Below are positions 18,101 to 25,386 of a DNA stretch of 64,000 nucleotides, one piece after another. Numbering within the stretch: position 1 is the stretch's first letter; each line of letters opens with the position of its first letter. This DNA is from Bacillus cereus (lineage in GTDB: Bacteria; Bacillota; Bacilli; Bacillales; Bacillaceae_G), in the NCBI RefSeq assembly GCF_002584535.1, contig NZ_NUOT01000045.1, positions 1-64,000 of the forward strand, in the 5' to 3' direction. The position numbers and the translations under genes are program-made. The notes below the pieces were generated by a model that was not told the DNA's origin, made no database searches, and worked only from the letters and a program-made list of their open reading frames with translations.

Positions 18101-18263
18101 GTCATTAACAAAAGCAGTCGATGCATTGATTGATTTACAAAAATCAGGACGATTTATCGGTGTTATTTCGCACGTACAAGAGTTGAAGAATGCAATGCCG
18201 GCAGTACTTGAAGTAACAAAACAGAAGGATGGTTGTAGTCAGACTAGGTTTGTGGTGAAGTAA
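15174..18263 (+). CDS. sbcC: exonuclease SbcCD subunit C (Rad50-type ATPase)
   Basis: SMC-like ATPase subunit of SbcCD, 1029 residues. N-terminal Walker A GNTGAGKTT (~34-42) and Q-loop QIVMLPQGEFRKLL; two long coiled coils rich in Glu/Gln/Lys; zinc-hook CPVCGS (~519); C-terminal signature TLSGGEKFNASLCLALG (~931) and Walker B MFIDEGFGSLDEES (~965). Full length, so the gene appears functional. The last ~340 bases are repeated in decayed form at 19583-19827, on the far side of an integrative-element remnant, so this 3' end may have been supplied or restored by that element. Confidence 0.96.
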   Translation: MRPLQLIMTAFGPYKQREVIDFSDLGDHRIFAISGNTGAGKTTIFDAICYVLYGEASGEERSDTSMLRSQFADDNVYTSVELTFQLKGKQYEIKRQLGHKKQGNKTITGHAVELFEVIDDEKAPCVDRFHVTDVNKKVEELIGLSKHQFSQIVMLPQGEFRKLLTSETENKEEILRRIFKTDRYKLMRELLDQKRKQWKDILQEKQKERELYFRNVFKLPVRDGSVLETLVQQEHVNTHQVVEALEQETSCYEAEVEQLQMQQVAQTQQLKVVEDRFHAAKSVNEKLKDLQMKQEQQTNLQENRAQIEIEEQRFKRAEQAKRLLPFEQWYEEAMQTEQNTERLLKQISVKKEQTVKAFELAHAKYEELKGKESAREEGKKNVQRLEELQPIIASLAEKKSKLQKAELQSEKLKAGLYKFEKQLEEQNSQKQQIAGELQQLEVALEQYVEKVEELTNMREDAKVLKQAYDVWQEKQKYEQEKDTAYQRLELAVKAYEDMESRWLNEQAGVLALHLYEGESCPVCGSTAHPKKATEQGDSIDEKQLNELRENRNAAEKLHIQLEEKWNFYRLQYEQVIEEVAKRGYRSEELVETYRALVQQGKQLAADVNSLKESEEKRKQLAQSLKKFEEKLEELQKQKREVEVMQHGTEMECMQLRTFYEHDQQKIPEDLQTLEAWKQQFDQAASTLRFMEEEWKKVQEAYQHWQNENIRVQAEHDGVVKQVNSAKEKREETFVRFTKELEKGEFIDQQGYKAAKLTDVEMKHLQDRIQKYYSSLEVLAKQIEELANELEGKEWVDITVLEEQMKELEIQLDITKEKRQRTQSAVAYISDLYENIKRIDEQIHEEEKAFQELVDLYEVMKGDNESRISFERYILIEYLEQIVQIANERLRKLSNGQFYLKRSERVEKRNRQSGLGLDVYDAYTGQTRDVKTLSGGEKFNASLCLALGMADVIQSYEGGISIETMFIDEGFGSLDEESLTKAVDALIDLQKSGRFIGVISHVQELKNAMPAVLEVTKQKDGCSQTRFVVK
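17925..17965 (+). repeat. left copy of a direct repeat inside the sbcC 3' end
   Basis: 41 bases starting GTATACGATGCATACACTGG are identical to 19583-19623, where the repeat starts exactly at the edge of the toxin remnant. Homology continues beyond it with differences, to about 18180 in this copy. Confidence 0.85.
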
Positions 18264-18322
18264 TACCTTGAACCCTTCTAATTTACCCAGCATTTTGAAC
18301 GTTATTTTAGTCCCAAGTCACA

Positions 18323-18671
18323 CTAGCGGTCACACTTTTCGAATACTTCGTCGAGCTTTTCAGCTACAGAACGTTGCATATCAGGAAGTACGTGACTGTA
18401 CGTATTTAATGTCGTACCTATATCAGCGTGACCTAGTCGTTCTGAAATTAATTTTACATTAACGTTTTGTTGTATCAACAACGTAGCGTGAGTATGTCGT
18501 AAATCATGAAATCGTATTCTAGGTAGCCCAAGTTTTTCAGTTACATTGTAGAACAATCTCCGTATGCTACGAGAATCTAACGGTTTCTCATATTTGGAAG
18601 TAAGTACTAAGTCTAAGTCGGTGTATTTATCACCGGCTTTTTCTTTTTCATATTCGACGAAATTACGGTGA
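18323..18671 (-). pseudogene. tyrosine recombinase/phage integrase, C-terminal fragment
   Basis: On the minus strand, an open frame of about 115 codons with no start begins after an in-frame TAA near 18672. It encodes the C-terminal catalytic region only: a TSKYEKPLDSRSIRRLFYN stretch, then FHDLRHTHATLLIQ (catalytic His/Arg box), ISERLGHADIGTT and the Tyr nucleophile in LNTYSHV. Complete Bacillus phage and ICE integrases have about 370-390 residues, so the N-terminal two thirds and the first catalytic Arg region are missing. The immunity gene stop at 18677 lies directly at the break, marking an internal deletion. Confidence 0.85.
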
Positions 18672-18676
18672 GTTTT

Positions 18677-19093
18677 TTATCCTAACTCTGTTAAACTCTT
18701 ATTAAACTTTTCTATAATATTTTGATATTCTTCTTTTTCAAACTCATCATCCCATGTATGTTTACTAATTTCTAATTGGGTATACGGTAAAAGTGATTCT
18801 AAACAATTTCTTTTATCATTAATTGCTTCTGGCGCTAACTCTGATAATATTTCTAGTAACTGACCATCATACATAACTCCAGCTGATGGGTCCTCTCTTA
18901 TAAAAATACAAGCTTGTTCTATAGCTAATTTTAATAAAATATTTTGTCTTAACATTGTGTAAACATCATCTAATGATAATTCTTGAATCGTTTTATTTAA
19001 AAGCTTTTTATACCAGTTATCAAATTTTGAATTGATTTCAAAAGAAGCTTCTATATTATATATTTCTTTTAACAATGACTTTTTAACATCCAC
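18677..19093 (-). CDS. immunity protein-like gene (CdiI-type, 138 aa)
   Basis: GTG start at 19093 overlaps the stop of the toxin frame by one base (TAGTG), a classic coupled toxin-immunity arrangement; the toxin frame also supplies a GGAGG about 8 bases upstream. The 138 residues are acidic and helical (DVYTMLRQNILLKLAIEQA; EDPSAGVMYDGQLLEIL) and resemble contact-dependent-inhibition immunity proteins; the exact family cannot be proved by eye. It should bind and neutralise the cognate C-terminal toxin domain in the cytoplasm. The frame is intact although the toxin is broken, consistent with an orphan immunity gene. Confidence 0.68.
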   Translation of the reverse strand: MDVKKSLLKEIYNIEASFEINSKFDNWYKKLLNKTIQELSLDDVYTMLRQNILLKLAIEQACIFIREDPSAGVMYDGQLLEILSELAPEAINDKRNCLESLLPYTQLEISKHTWDDEFEKEEYQNIIEKFNKSLTELG

Positions 19094-19606
19094 TATTCGA
19101 TACCTCCATATGATTTGAATAATTCTTCAATTTTATTTTTGTTTGCTTTCTTCAATCCTTGCTTTAATCTCTCCCTTGTATCAGGTGATAAGCTAGGATT
19201 TTTTAATGAATTTTCAAGAGCTCTTTGAATCTTTTTCAGTCTTATATGAATCAGTTATCTCTTGAAGATGATTCCAATAGCCACCACTTGCTTTAGGAAC
19301 AGGATTTCCTTGTAAATCTCTCAAAGTGCCACTAAAATCCATTTCAGTTAAATGGTCATTAACAATATTATCCAAAGTTTTTAGATTTTTCTTTTGTGCT
19401 CTAGTTAAACTAGAAGCTGCATCATCAACTGTATTGCCTCCCGTACCTTCTCCATTATCTGCCCTCCAAAGAAAGTCTTTTATCGAAGGTCTCCCTGAGC
19501 CCGCACATTCAAAAACAAACTCATTATGATTACGATTAAATAAAGACGCATCGTATTCAAAGCCTTTTGTATAGCGGTTTCCGTATACGATGCATACACT
19601 GGCCAA
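19093..19606 (-). pseudogene. polymorphic toxin, C-terminal fragment with frameshift
   Basis: Minus strand. The first frame (element sequence begins at 19582) reads RYTKGFEYDASLFNRN, then DDAASSLTRAQKKNLK, HLTEMDFSGTLRDLQGNP and GGYWNHLQEITDSYK, and shifts near 19238. The other frame continues smoothly as LKKIQRALENSLKNPSLS and on to KNKIEELFKSYGGIE, stopping at 19093. So one base was gained or two lost at the DSYK codons. The GNPVPK...GGYW(N/D)HLQE pattern is that of C-terminal toxin domains of LXG/CDI-type polymorphic toxins (possibly toxin type 28); the delivery N-terminus is absent, cut at the repeat. Not expected to be active. Confidence 0.72.
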
Positions 19607-19827
19607 ACACGTGACGTAAAAATATTGTCTGGTTTAACGCATCACTTTGTCTAGCATTTGGTATGGCAGATGTCATCCAATCTTATGAAGGTGGCATTTC
19701 TATTGAAACAATGTTCATCGATGAAGGGTCTGGCTCACTAGATGAAGAGTCATTAACAAAAGCAGTCGATGCATTGATTGATTTATAAAAATCAGGACGA
19801 TTTATCGGTGTTATTTCGTACGTACAA
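19583..19827 (+). pseudogene. decayed duplicate of the sbcC 3' end
   Basis: Aligns to sbcC from 17925 to about 18180, starting with 41 identical bases. Differences include a 10-base deletion removing the ABC signature SGGEK region, several point changes (for example a Phe-to-Ser change in the Walker B loop) and a CAA-to-TAA stop in ATTGATTTATAA. Homology ends near 19827, short of the sbcC stop. It looks like the displaced original gene end, no longer under selection. Confidence 0.88.
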
Positions 19828-19937
19828 GTATGGAGGAATCTTTATAGACTAGAAATAAAAATAGAGTATAAAAGATTCATTTCAAATTAGGGATGTTTAG
19901 TGTTTAGGTTTTTTGAGGAGAAATTTACCGATTAAAA

Positions 19938-19980
19938 GATAATAATAGACCAGCCTATTAAAGGACTGGTCTATTATTGT
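19938..19980 (-). terminator. terminator of the HU gene
   Basis: AATAATAGACCAG ... CTGGTCTATTATT with a 10-base loop, beside the HU stop at 19982; T-rich on both sides. Confidence 0.82.
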
Positions 19981-19981
19981 T

Positions 19982-20254
19982 TCATTTTACAGCTTCCTTT
20001 AATTCTTTCCCTGCTTTAAATGCCGGTACTTTTCCAGCTGCGATTTGGATTTCTTCACCCGTTTGAGGATTGCGACCTGTACGTGCAGCTCTCTCGCGTA
20101 CCTCAAATGTTCCAAAACCAATAAGTTGTACTTTGTCACCAGTTTGTAAAGCATTCGTAATTGTATCAAATACAGATTGAACAGCTACTGAAGCTTCCTT
20201 TTGTGAAATATCGGCAGTTTGAGCTACATTTTTAATTAATTCAGTTTTGTTCAT
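19982..20254 (-). CDS. HU-family DNA-binding protein
   Basis: Nucleoid-associated histone-like protein of 90 residues: [19 protein letters not shown] start, [23 protein letters not shown] with the RNPxTG tip of the DNA-bending arm, and a [15 protein letters not shown] end. Standard HU length. ATG 20254 follows GGGGTG. B. cereus-group genomes carry several HU paralogues, so the symbol hupB/hbs is not assigned. Monocistronic; next to the element remnant but a core gene. Confidence 0.95.
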   Translation of the reverse strand: MNKTELIKNVAQTADISQKEASVAVQSVFDTITNALQTGDKVQLIGFGTFEVRERAARTGRNPQTGEEIQIAAGKVPAFKAGKELKEAVK

Positions 20255-20491
20255 TTTTTCACCCCATATTATTTTTTGTCTAGGTCTATTTCGATGATGA
20301 GTAAAAGAATGTAGAAAGATTTGTGAAAAGTAAAAGTTGCTTGGATTACACTGTTATCTTAATTTCGGTGAAAGAGGCAGAATCCCTGCAAGATATGAGT
20401 GAATTTATATTAATTGTTCCTTAAAATAGGCGAATTCATATAGATTATAATAAATCAGATATATAAAATAGAAGAGAGGGGGAATTCAATT

Positions 20492-21256
20492 ATGATTATT
20501 CGTACAAAGTTAGACGAAATCATATTAATTCGGCAGCATGAACATGGATTTTTGGCGGGAGAATTTGCAAGAAATTTTAGAAAAGATGCATTTGAAGATA
20601 AGACATATTTAAAAGAGTGTATTAATGCGATTTATGAACATGATAGAGGGTGGATCGGCTTAGATAAAACACCATTTTGGAATGATGCTAAAAATACACC
20701 TTATACGTTTATGGATTGTCCGAGTTCGCTAAGGTTTGTTTTTTATACATTAGGGCTAAATGAGATTGAAAATACAAATCCGTACGGTGCTATACTATGT
20801 AGTAAGCATTTTATATCATTCCCTCTTAACCAAGACGATCAGGAAATGATAGAGTTTTATAAACAGGAATTGGATCGTCAAAAGAAATTTTTGAAAACGC
20901 TAACAAAAAAACAACATGCTATGTTTGATAAGCATTATAAACTTTTGAAGTTTTGTGATGAGTTATCTTTATATGCTTGTATGAATGAACCTGGTGTAAC
21001 GAAAAAAGAAGAAATTGATTTATTTAAAGAAGGATTTGAAGGAACTGAAATTTTTAACACTATTACAAATAAACCGTTAACAGCTGAATGGATAGATAAA
21101 GAAAAGATACGAATTACACCGTTTCCCTTTGAATCAGAATTTAAGGCACATGTAAGATATAAATCTATACAAAAAAATATAATAAAGGAAATTGGTATTG
21201 TTAAAGCGGATAAAGAAGCAAAACCTAAGAAACTAGAATTATATTTTGTGAGATAA
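20492..21256 (+). CDS. DUF3891 family protein
   Basis: 254 residues beginning MIIRTKLDEIILIRQHEHGFLAGEFARNF, the characteristic N-terminus of the DUF3891 family (I-R-Q-x-x-H, then A-G), with a conserved EHDRGW further on. The His-rich motifs suggest a metal-dependent HD-like fold, but no function is established. Ribosome site GAGAGGGGGAA. The MBL-fold gene follows 40 bases later without a terminator, so the two may share a transcript. Confidence 0.82.
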   Translation: MIIRTKLDEIILIRQHEHGFLAGEFARNFRKDAFEDKTYLKECINAIYEHDRGWIGLDKTPFWNDAKNTPYTFMDCPSSLRFVFYTLGLNEIENTNPYGAILCSKHFISFPLNQDDQEMIEFYKQELDRQKKFLKTLTKKQHAMFDKHYKLLKFCDELSLYACMNEPGVTKKEEIDLFKEGFEGTEIFNTITNKPLTAEWIDKEKIRITPFPFESEFKAHVRYKSIQKNIIKEIGIVKADKEAKPKKLELYFVR

Positions 21257-21296
21257 GCATGTAGTTATATAAAAATAAGGAAAAGAGGGGAAAGAA

Positions 21297-22226
21297 ATGT
21301 ACAATGAATGCAGTAGCGAGCATTTTATGGTTGAGAAATTAGAAGATGGTATTTACGCGGCAATCGCAAAAGAAGGAGGAGGTTCCTTAGCAAATGCTGG
21401 TTTTATTGATATGGGGGATCAAGCTATTATTTTTGATACATTTAATACACAACAAGCTGCAGCGGATTTAAAAAAGATAGCAGAAGAAATAACTGGCCAA
21501 CCTATATCATGGGTTATTAATAGTCATTGGCACGGAGACCATATTCGTGGGAATCAGGTTTTTGAAAATTGTACTATCATATCTAGTCATACAACATACG
21601 AGAAAATGGCAAAAATTCATCCTCCTAGAATTGATAAACAGAAACAAGACATAGAAGGTTTACATATATATTTACAATCCCTACAAGATCAATTCACTCA
21701 AACAAATGATGTAGGCTTACGAAAACAGATTTCATTCTTAAATCAGTTAGCCATTTCATTACCTACACTACAACTTGTATTACCCCAATGTTCTTTCCAA
21801 AATGAATTTACTATATACGGTTCGAAAAGAACTGCAAAATTGATTACGTTAGGCGGAGGGCATTCCGTTTGTGATACGATTCTTTACTTATCTAAAGAAA
21901 AAATTTGTTTTATGGGAGATTTATTATTTGTGAAGTCACATCCTACCTTTTTTGAAGAATCTAATCTTCAAGAATGGAAGCGTATGTTAGAATTGATTGA
22001 GGAATTTGAAATTAATAAGGTAGTACCAGGACATGGCCCTGTAGGTGTAAAAACAGACTTGAGAAAAGTAATAGAGTATATTGAAGAATTAACGTTATTA
22101 GTCAGCGAGAATGCAAATATTGATGAGGTCAAATGTCCGAGTGCTTATATAAATTGGTATGCGCCTGAGGTTTTTACATCAAACTTAAAGTATTTGAAAA
22201 AATTAATGACATCACCAATTATGTGA
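21297..22226 (+). CDS. MBL-fold metallo-hydrolase
   Basis: 309 residues with the metallo-beta-lactamase fold metal ligands: INSHWHGDHIRGN (HxHxDH, ~75-84), LGGGHSVCDTILY (third His, ~187), MGDLLF (bridging Asp, ~206) and VPGHGPVG (~243). Substrate unknown; the family includes glyoxalase II, lactonases and beta-lactamases. A helical insertion (about 100-160) separates the first and third ligand sites. Ribosome site AGAGGGGAAAG. Confidence 0.88.
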   Translation: MYNECSSEHFMVEKLEDGIYAAIAKEGGGSLANAGFIDMGDQAIIFDTFNTQQAAADLKKIAEEITGQPISWVINSHWHGDHIRGNQVFENCTIISSHTTYEKMAKIHPPRIDKQKQDIEGLHIYLQSLQDQFTQTNDVGLRKQISFLNQLAISLPTLQLVLPQCSFQNEFTIYGSKRTAKLITLGGGHSVCDTILYLSKEKICFMGDLLFVKSHPTFFEESNLQEWKRMLELIEEFEINKVVPGHGPVGVKTDLRKVIEYIEELTLLVSENANIDEVKCPSAYINWYAPEVFTSNLKYLKKLMTSPIM

Positions 22227-22267
22227 AAAATAGTACTGTATAAGAAATTATATAAGAGTGATATAAG

Positions 22268-22306
22268 TAAAGGGTACTCCATTTTTATATGGGGTACCCT
22301 TTGTTT
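22268..22306 (+). terminator. terminator after the MBL-fold gene
   Basis: AAAGGGTACtCCAT ... ATGGgGTACCCTTT stem followed by GTTTCT; it faces the end of the minus-strand symporter at 22317 and may serve both. Confidence 0.82.
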
Positions 22307-22316
22307 CTAAGTTTTA

Positions 22317-23684
22317 TTAACTTACAATTTTTTCATTTGATGCTTTGAGCTTTTCGGCTTGTAAAAATCGATTTGTTTCTGCTACCACAACACCACTTAA
22401 TCCAATTAGACCAACTAAGTTTGGAATAGCCATAAGTCCATTTGCAATATCAGCGAATGTCCACACGATTCCGAGTTTTAAGTTGGCACCAATTGCAATC
22501 ATTACAATGAAGATGACTTTATAGTATTGTACAGCACCTTGTCCGAATAAATAGGCTACACATTTTTCACCATAATAAGACCATCCTAAAATAGTGGAGT
22601 AGGCGAATAAAATGATTGTAATACCAAGAATCATGCTACCAGCATTGCCAAATACAGATTGGAAAGCAAGTGTTGTCGCTTCAACACCAGTTTTTCCGGA
22701 TTTCCAGGCACCCGTTGTAATCAATACTAAACCAGTAATTGTACAAACAATAAATGTATCAAGAAAAGTTCCTGTCATTGACACAAGCGCTTGTTTAGCA
22801 GGTGAATCTGTTTTTGCAGCAGCTGCAGCAATTGGCGCACTTCCTAAACCTGCTTCATTGGCAAACACTCCGCGTGCCATCCCGATTTGAATAGCGGAAG
22901 CAACCGTAGCCCCGATAAAACCACCAGCAGCTGCAGTGCCTTGAAATGCACCAGAAAAAATAAGTGAAAATGCTTCTGGAACTTGATCAAAGTGATAAAA
23001 AACGATTATAAGACCTGAAATGACATAAAAGAAAGCTTTAAGTGGAACGAAAAATCCAGTGACTTTCCCGATTTTTTTCACGCCACCTAAAATAACAATC
23101 GCAATTAAGAAAGCCATTAATATACCAGTTAAAGCAGGAGGAAATGAAAAGTTTATTCTCATAGCTTCTGCAACAGAATTCGATTGGACCATATTTCCGA
23201 TTCCAAAAGAAGCGGTTGTTCCGAAAATAGCAAATAAAATAGCTAGCCATTTTTTCCCTAAACCACGTTCTAAGTAATACATCGGACCGCCGGAATATTC
23301 ACCGTTTTCATTATTTACACGATATTTTACCGCGAGGATCGCTTCTGCATATTTCGTGGCCATACCGAACAATGCAGTAATCCACATCCAAAATATTGCC
23401 CCAGGTCCACCAATTGTAACAGCAGTTGCGACCCCGGCTATATTTCCCATCCCGATGGTCGCGGCCATCGCTGTCATGAGCGCTTGGAAATGACTAATAT
23501 CCCCTAAAGAAGATGTATCTTCTGATTTTCGAAATGCTAGTTTGTGAGCGTATAGTAGTTTGCTAAACTGTAACCCTTTTAGACGCACTGTGAGAATGAT
23601 TCCAGTTCCGACTAGAAGGAATAAGGTCGGTAATCCCCATACGTAGTGATTGATTTGTTCTAATACTTTACTTACTGTCTCCAT
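22317..23684 (-). CDS. AgcS-family sodium:alanine/glycine symporter
   Basis: Inner-membrane Na+-coupled amino-acid carrier, 455 residues, about 11 membrane segments, with family stretches GMGNIAGVATAVTIGGPGA (~100), ALFGMATKYAEA, YSGGPMYYLERGLGK, GVFANEAGLGSAPIAAAAAK and GWSYYGEKC. Start: ATG 23684 after AAAAGGAG; the longer open frame upstream (to 23954) is riboswitch RNA. The tandem glycine riboswitch and its terminator (23704-24015) argue that glycine is the main substrate. Homologues include B. subtilis AlsT/GlnT. Confidence 0.94.
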   Translation of the reverse strand: METVSKVLEQINHYVWGLPTLFLLVGTGIILTVRLKGLQFSKLLYAHKLAFRKSEDTSSLGDISHFQALMTAMAATIGMGNIAGVATAVTIGGPGAIFWMWITALFGMATKYAEAILAVKYRVNNENGEYSGGPMYYLERGLGKKWLAILFAIFGTTASFGIGNMVQSNSVAEAMRINFSFPPALTGILMAFLIAIVILGGVKKIGKVTGFFVPLKAFFYVISGLIIVFYHFDQVPEAFSLIFSGAFQGTAAAGGFIGATVASAIQIGMARGVFANEAGLGSAPIAAAAAKTDSPAKQALVSMTGTFLDTFIVCTITGLVLITTGAWKSGKTGVEATTLAFQSVFGNAGSMILGITIILFAYSTILGWSYYGEKCVAYLFGQGAVQYYKVIFIVMIAIGANLKLGIVWTFADIANGLMAIPNLVGLIGLSGVVVAETNRFLQAEKLKASNEKIVS

Positions 23685-23703
23685 CTTTATTCTCCTTTTA
23701 GAA

Positions 23704-23739
23704 AAAATAAAAAACCACTTCACATAAATGAAATGGTCT
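23704..23739 (-). terminator. riboswitch expression-platform terminator
   Basis: On the minus strand ACCATTTCA-tttatg-TGAAGTGGT followed by TTTTTTATTTTTT, between the aptamers and the symporter ribosome site. Expected to be the ligand-controlled decision point. Confidence 0.8.
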
Positions 23740-23794
23740 CTGGAGAAACAAGGAATAGAAAAATAAACCGATGTAAATCGGCGTTTTCTTTCTC

Positions 23795-24015
23795 TTGTCT
23801 CTGTCCTTTTACCTGAGAGATTATCCGCTAATACAAGCGGATTTGCTCCTTCGGTGCTCTGTTTCCTCCGCACTATATGATAGGCGAGAGGGAGTCTCTC
23901 CAGAGATTCGTCCCCATGCAGTTCTACTTGTAAACCAAGACCTGAGAGTTTCAAAGCTGAGTCGTCAACTTTTTGCCCCGTCGGTAGATCAATTGATCTT
24001 CTCCTGAATGGTTCA
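23795..24015 (-). ncRNA. tandem glycine riboswitch
   Basis: Two consecutive gcvT-type aptamers on the minus strand. Upstream: CAGGAGAAGATCAATT, ACCGACGGGGCAAAA, AAACTCTCAGGT, then GAACTGCATGGGG. Downstream: CTCTGGAGAGACTCC, GCACCGAAGGAGCAAAT, AATCTCTCAGGTAAAAGGA and CAGAGAC. These are the conserved glycine-aptamer cores, in the normal tandem arrangement with a short linker. Glycine binding usually switches the following gene on. Confidence 0.95.
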
Positions 24016-24183
24016 TCCGAATTATGTGATTAAAACTTAAACATATTGTTATGAAATGATTTTTACATAATCAATAAACAACATTATAGGTTCCGTATAA
24101 ATGAATTGCAATCATTTTTTATTGGAAAATAATTTTAAACAAAAATTTTATTTCTCAAAATGGAAGGGAATGGTGTAGTTAAT

Positions 24184-24768
24184 TTATTTTTTTGTTATCC
24201 CTAATTTACCTTCTACTTCCGCTAATGTAGATAAAGCTATGACAATATTTTGATCAGCAAGACCTAAAGATTGCGTAGCATTTTCTAGACTATCTTTTAA
24301 AGGTTTCTCATTGTTTAAGCCTTGCGTAACAGATAATGCAGCATTTTCCATACAATTTGAAGCTGCTGTAAACGCAGTTTTAAAATGCTCTATTTTCTGC
24401 TTTATTGCAGGATCTTTTATTTTCTCTTCAACTTTAAAGATCTCCGTTTTTTTAGAGATCTCGTTGAACTGGTTTGCTATACTATTCATTTTATCTAGTA
24501 AATCAGCTGTATTTATGTTACCTGGATTTGAATTTAGTTCAGTCCATGTCGGTAACCAATCATGCTCCACGATATTATCATAGTTTGTAGTAAGTAAATC
24601 AATTGGGGATTTTAATTCTTGTTGATAGATTTTTTTATCGACAGGTTCTTTAACAGTTTGAATTTTTTTCTCCTTCGTGTAGTTCGAAAAAATAATGACC
24701 CCAATGCTGGCAATTATCAGTGTGCTAAAAAGACAAAGGCACCATTTTTTATAGAACGATTTTTTCAT
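24184..24768 (-). CDS. membrane-anchored hypothetical protein (194 aa)
   Basis: ATG 24768 follows GGAGGAAATA. One hydrophobic segment (about 9-28, CLCLFSTLIIASIGVIIF) with a positive N-terminus suggests an N-in anchor, followed by a soluble, Lys/Glu/Asn-rich helical domain outside the cell. No Cys lipobox directly after the segment and no family recognised. Monocistronic; the 170 bases before the glycine riboswitch leader hold nothing else seen. Confidence 0.72.
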   Translation of the reverse strand: MKKSFYKKWCLCLFSTLIIASIGVIIFSNYTKEKKIQTVKEPVDKKIYQQELKSPIDLLTTNYDNIVEHDWLPTWTELNSNPGNINTADLLDKMNSIANQFNEISKKTEIFKVEEKIKDPAIKQKIEHFKTAFTAASNCMENAALSVTQGLNNEKPLKDSLENATQSLGLADQNIVIALSTLAEVEGKLGITKK

Positions 24769-24957
24769 TTGGTATTTCCTCCTAATATGAAAAACATAAG
24801 CTGTATTAATCTATAATAACAAGTTACATAGGTAGAAGTTGTTGTATTTTGTCGAAAAAAGGAAGGGACTGGAGAAATAAATAATAATGGGATTATACAG
24901 TAAGAATAAAATATTAAATGATATTACTTTTAATAACATATAAGGATGAGGTTTTCG

Positions 24958-25196
24958 ATGGAGAAAAAGAGATGGGAAATATACTCTAATATAATTATGG
25001 TATTAGTTTTAGGGGGCTATTGGCGCTAATATTCATGACGAAAGAATCAAAGATTGAAGATTTTCCAGTTCCTATGTCAGCTATTCATATTGAAGATGAC
25101 AATCAAGCAGATTATCAATATATAAGTCTAATGCCTATTTCAAACGCGAAGGGGTGGGAGAACCTTGGAGAAGATGGGCATACTGTAGTATTTTAA
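24958..25196 (+). pseudogene. frameshifted small membrane-anchored protein
   Basis: ATG 24958, with GATGAGG upstream, gives MEKKRWEIYSNIIMVLVLGG and then stops at TAA after GYWR. The next frame continues naturally as LLALIFMTKESKIEDFPVP... to ISNAKGWENLGEDGHTVVF, stopping at 25194-25196. Adding one G to the G5 run in TTAGGGGGCTA would join a membrane helix (NIIMVLVLGGLLALIFM) to an extracytoplasmic tail, about 79 residues in all. Either a pseudogene, a homopolymer sequencing error, or an on/off slippage switch. Family unknown. Confidence 0.6.
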
Positions 25197-25386
25197 AAAG
25201 GAGATAGGAAAGGTTGAATCAGTTACTGAGAATGTGAGTTTCATTATCAATATACTCCTTTTATTGAGTTATTTAGTAAATATATTATAAGCATACCATG
25301 GTAAGGTTCCTTTTTGTTTTTATTCCGAATATTTTGTTTTATAATTAATTTGTATATAACACTTTATATAGAAATGAGCTGATTGA

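Larger units (their letters stand above)
18264..19582. mobile_element. remnant of an integrative element at the 3' end of sbcC
   Basis: About 1.3 kb holding, on the minus strand, an N-terminally deleted tyrosine integrase, an immunity-type gene and a broken polymorphic-toxin fragment, bounded by two copies of sbcC 3' sequence. Read as a prophage or ICE-type element that used the sbcC 3' end as target and later lost its interior. No other phage or transfer gene is left. The first 59 bases after the sbcC stop hold no recognised feature. Confidence 0.7.

Noticed and set aside
22612-22890. Plus-strand 92-codon frame inside the symporter gene
   Set aside because: Antisense to conserved AgcS motifs; Ala/Val-rich shadow translation.
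23685-23954. N-terminal extension of the AgcS protein by 90 codons
   Set aside because: This stretch is the glycine riboswitch and its terminator; the ribosome site is just before ATG 23684.
25210-25245. Fur-box-like TGAGAAT ... ATTATCA
   Set aside because: Half-sites are too far apart (9 bases rather than 1) and no iron gene follows.
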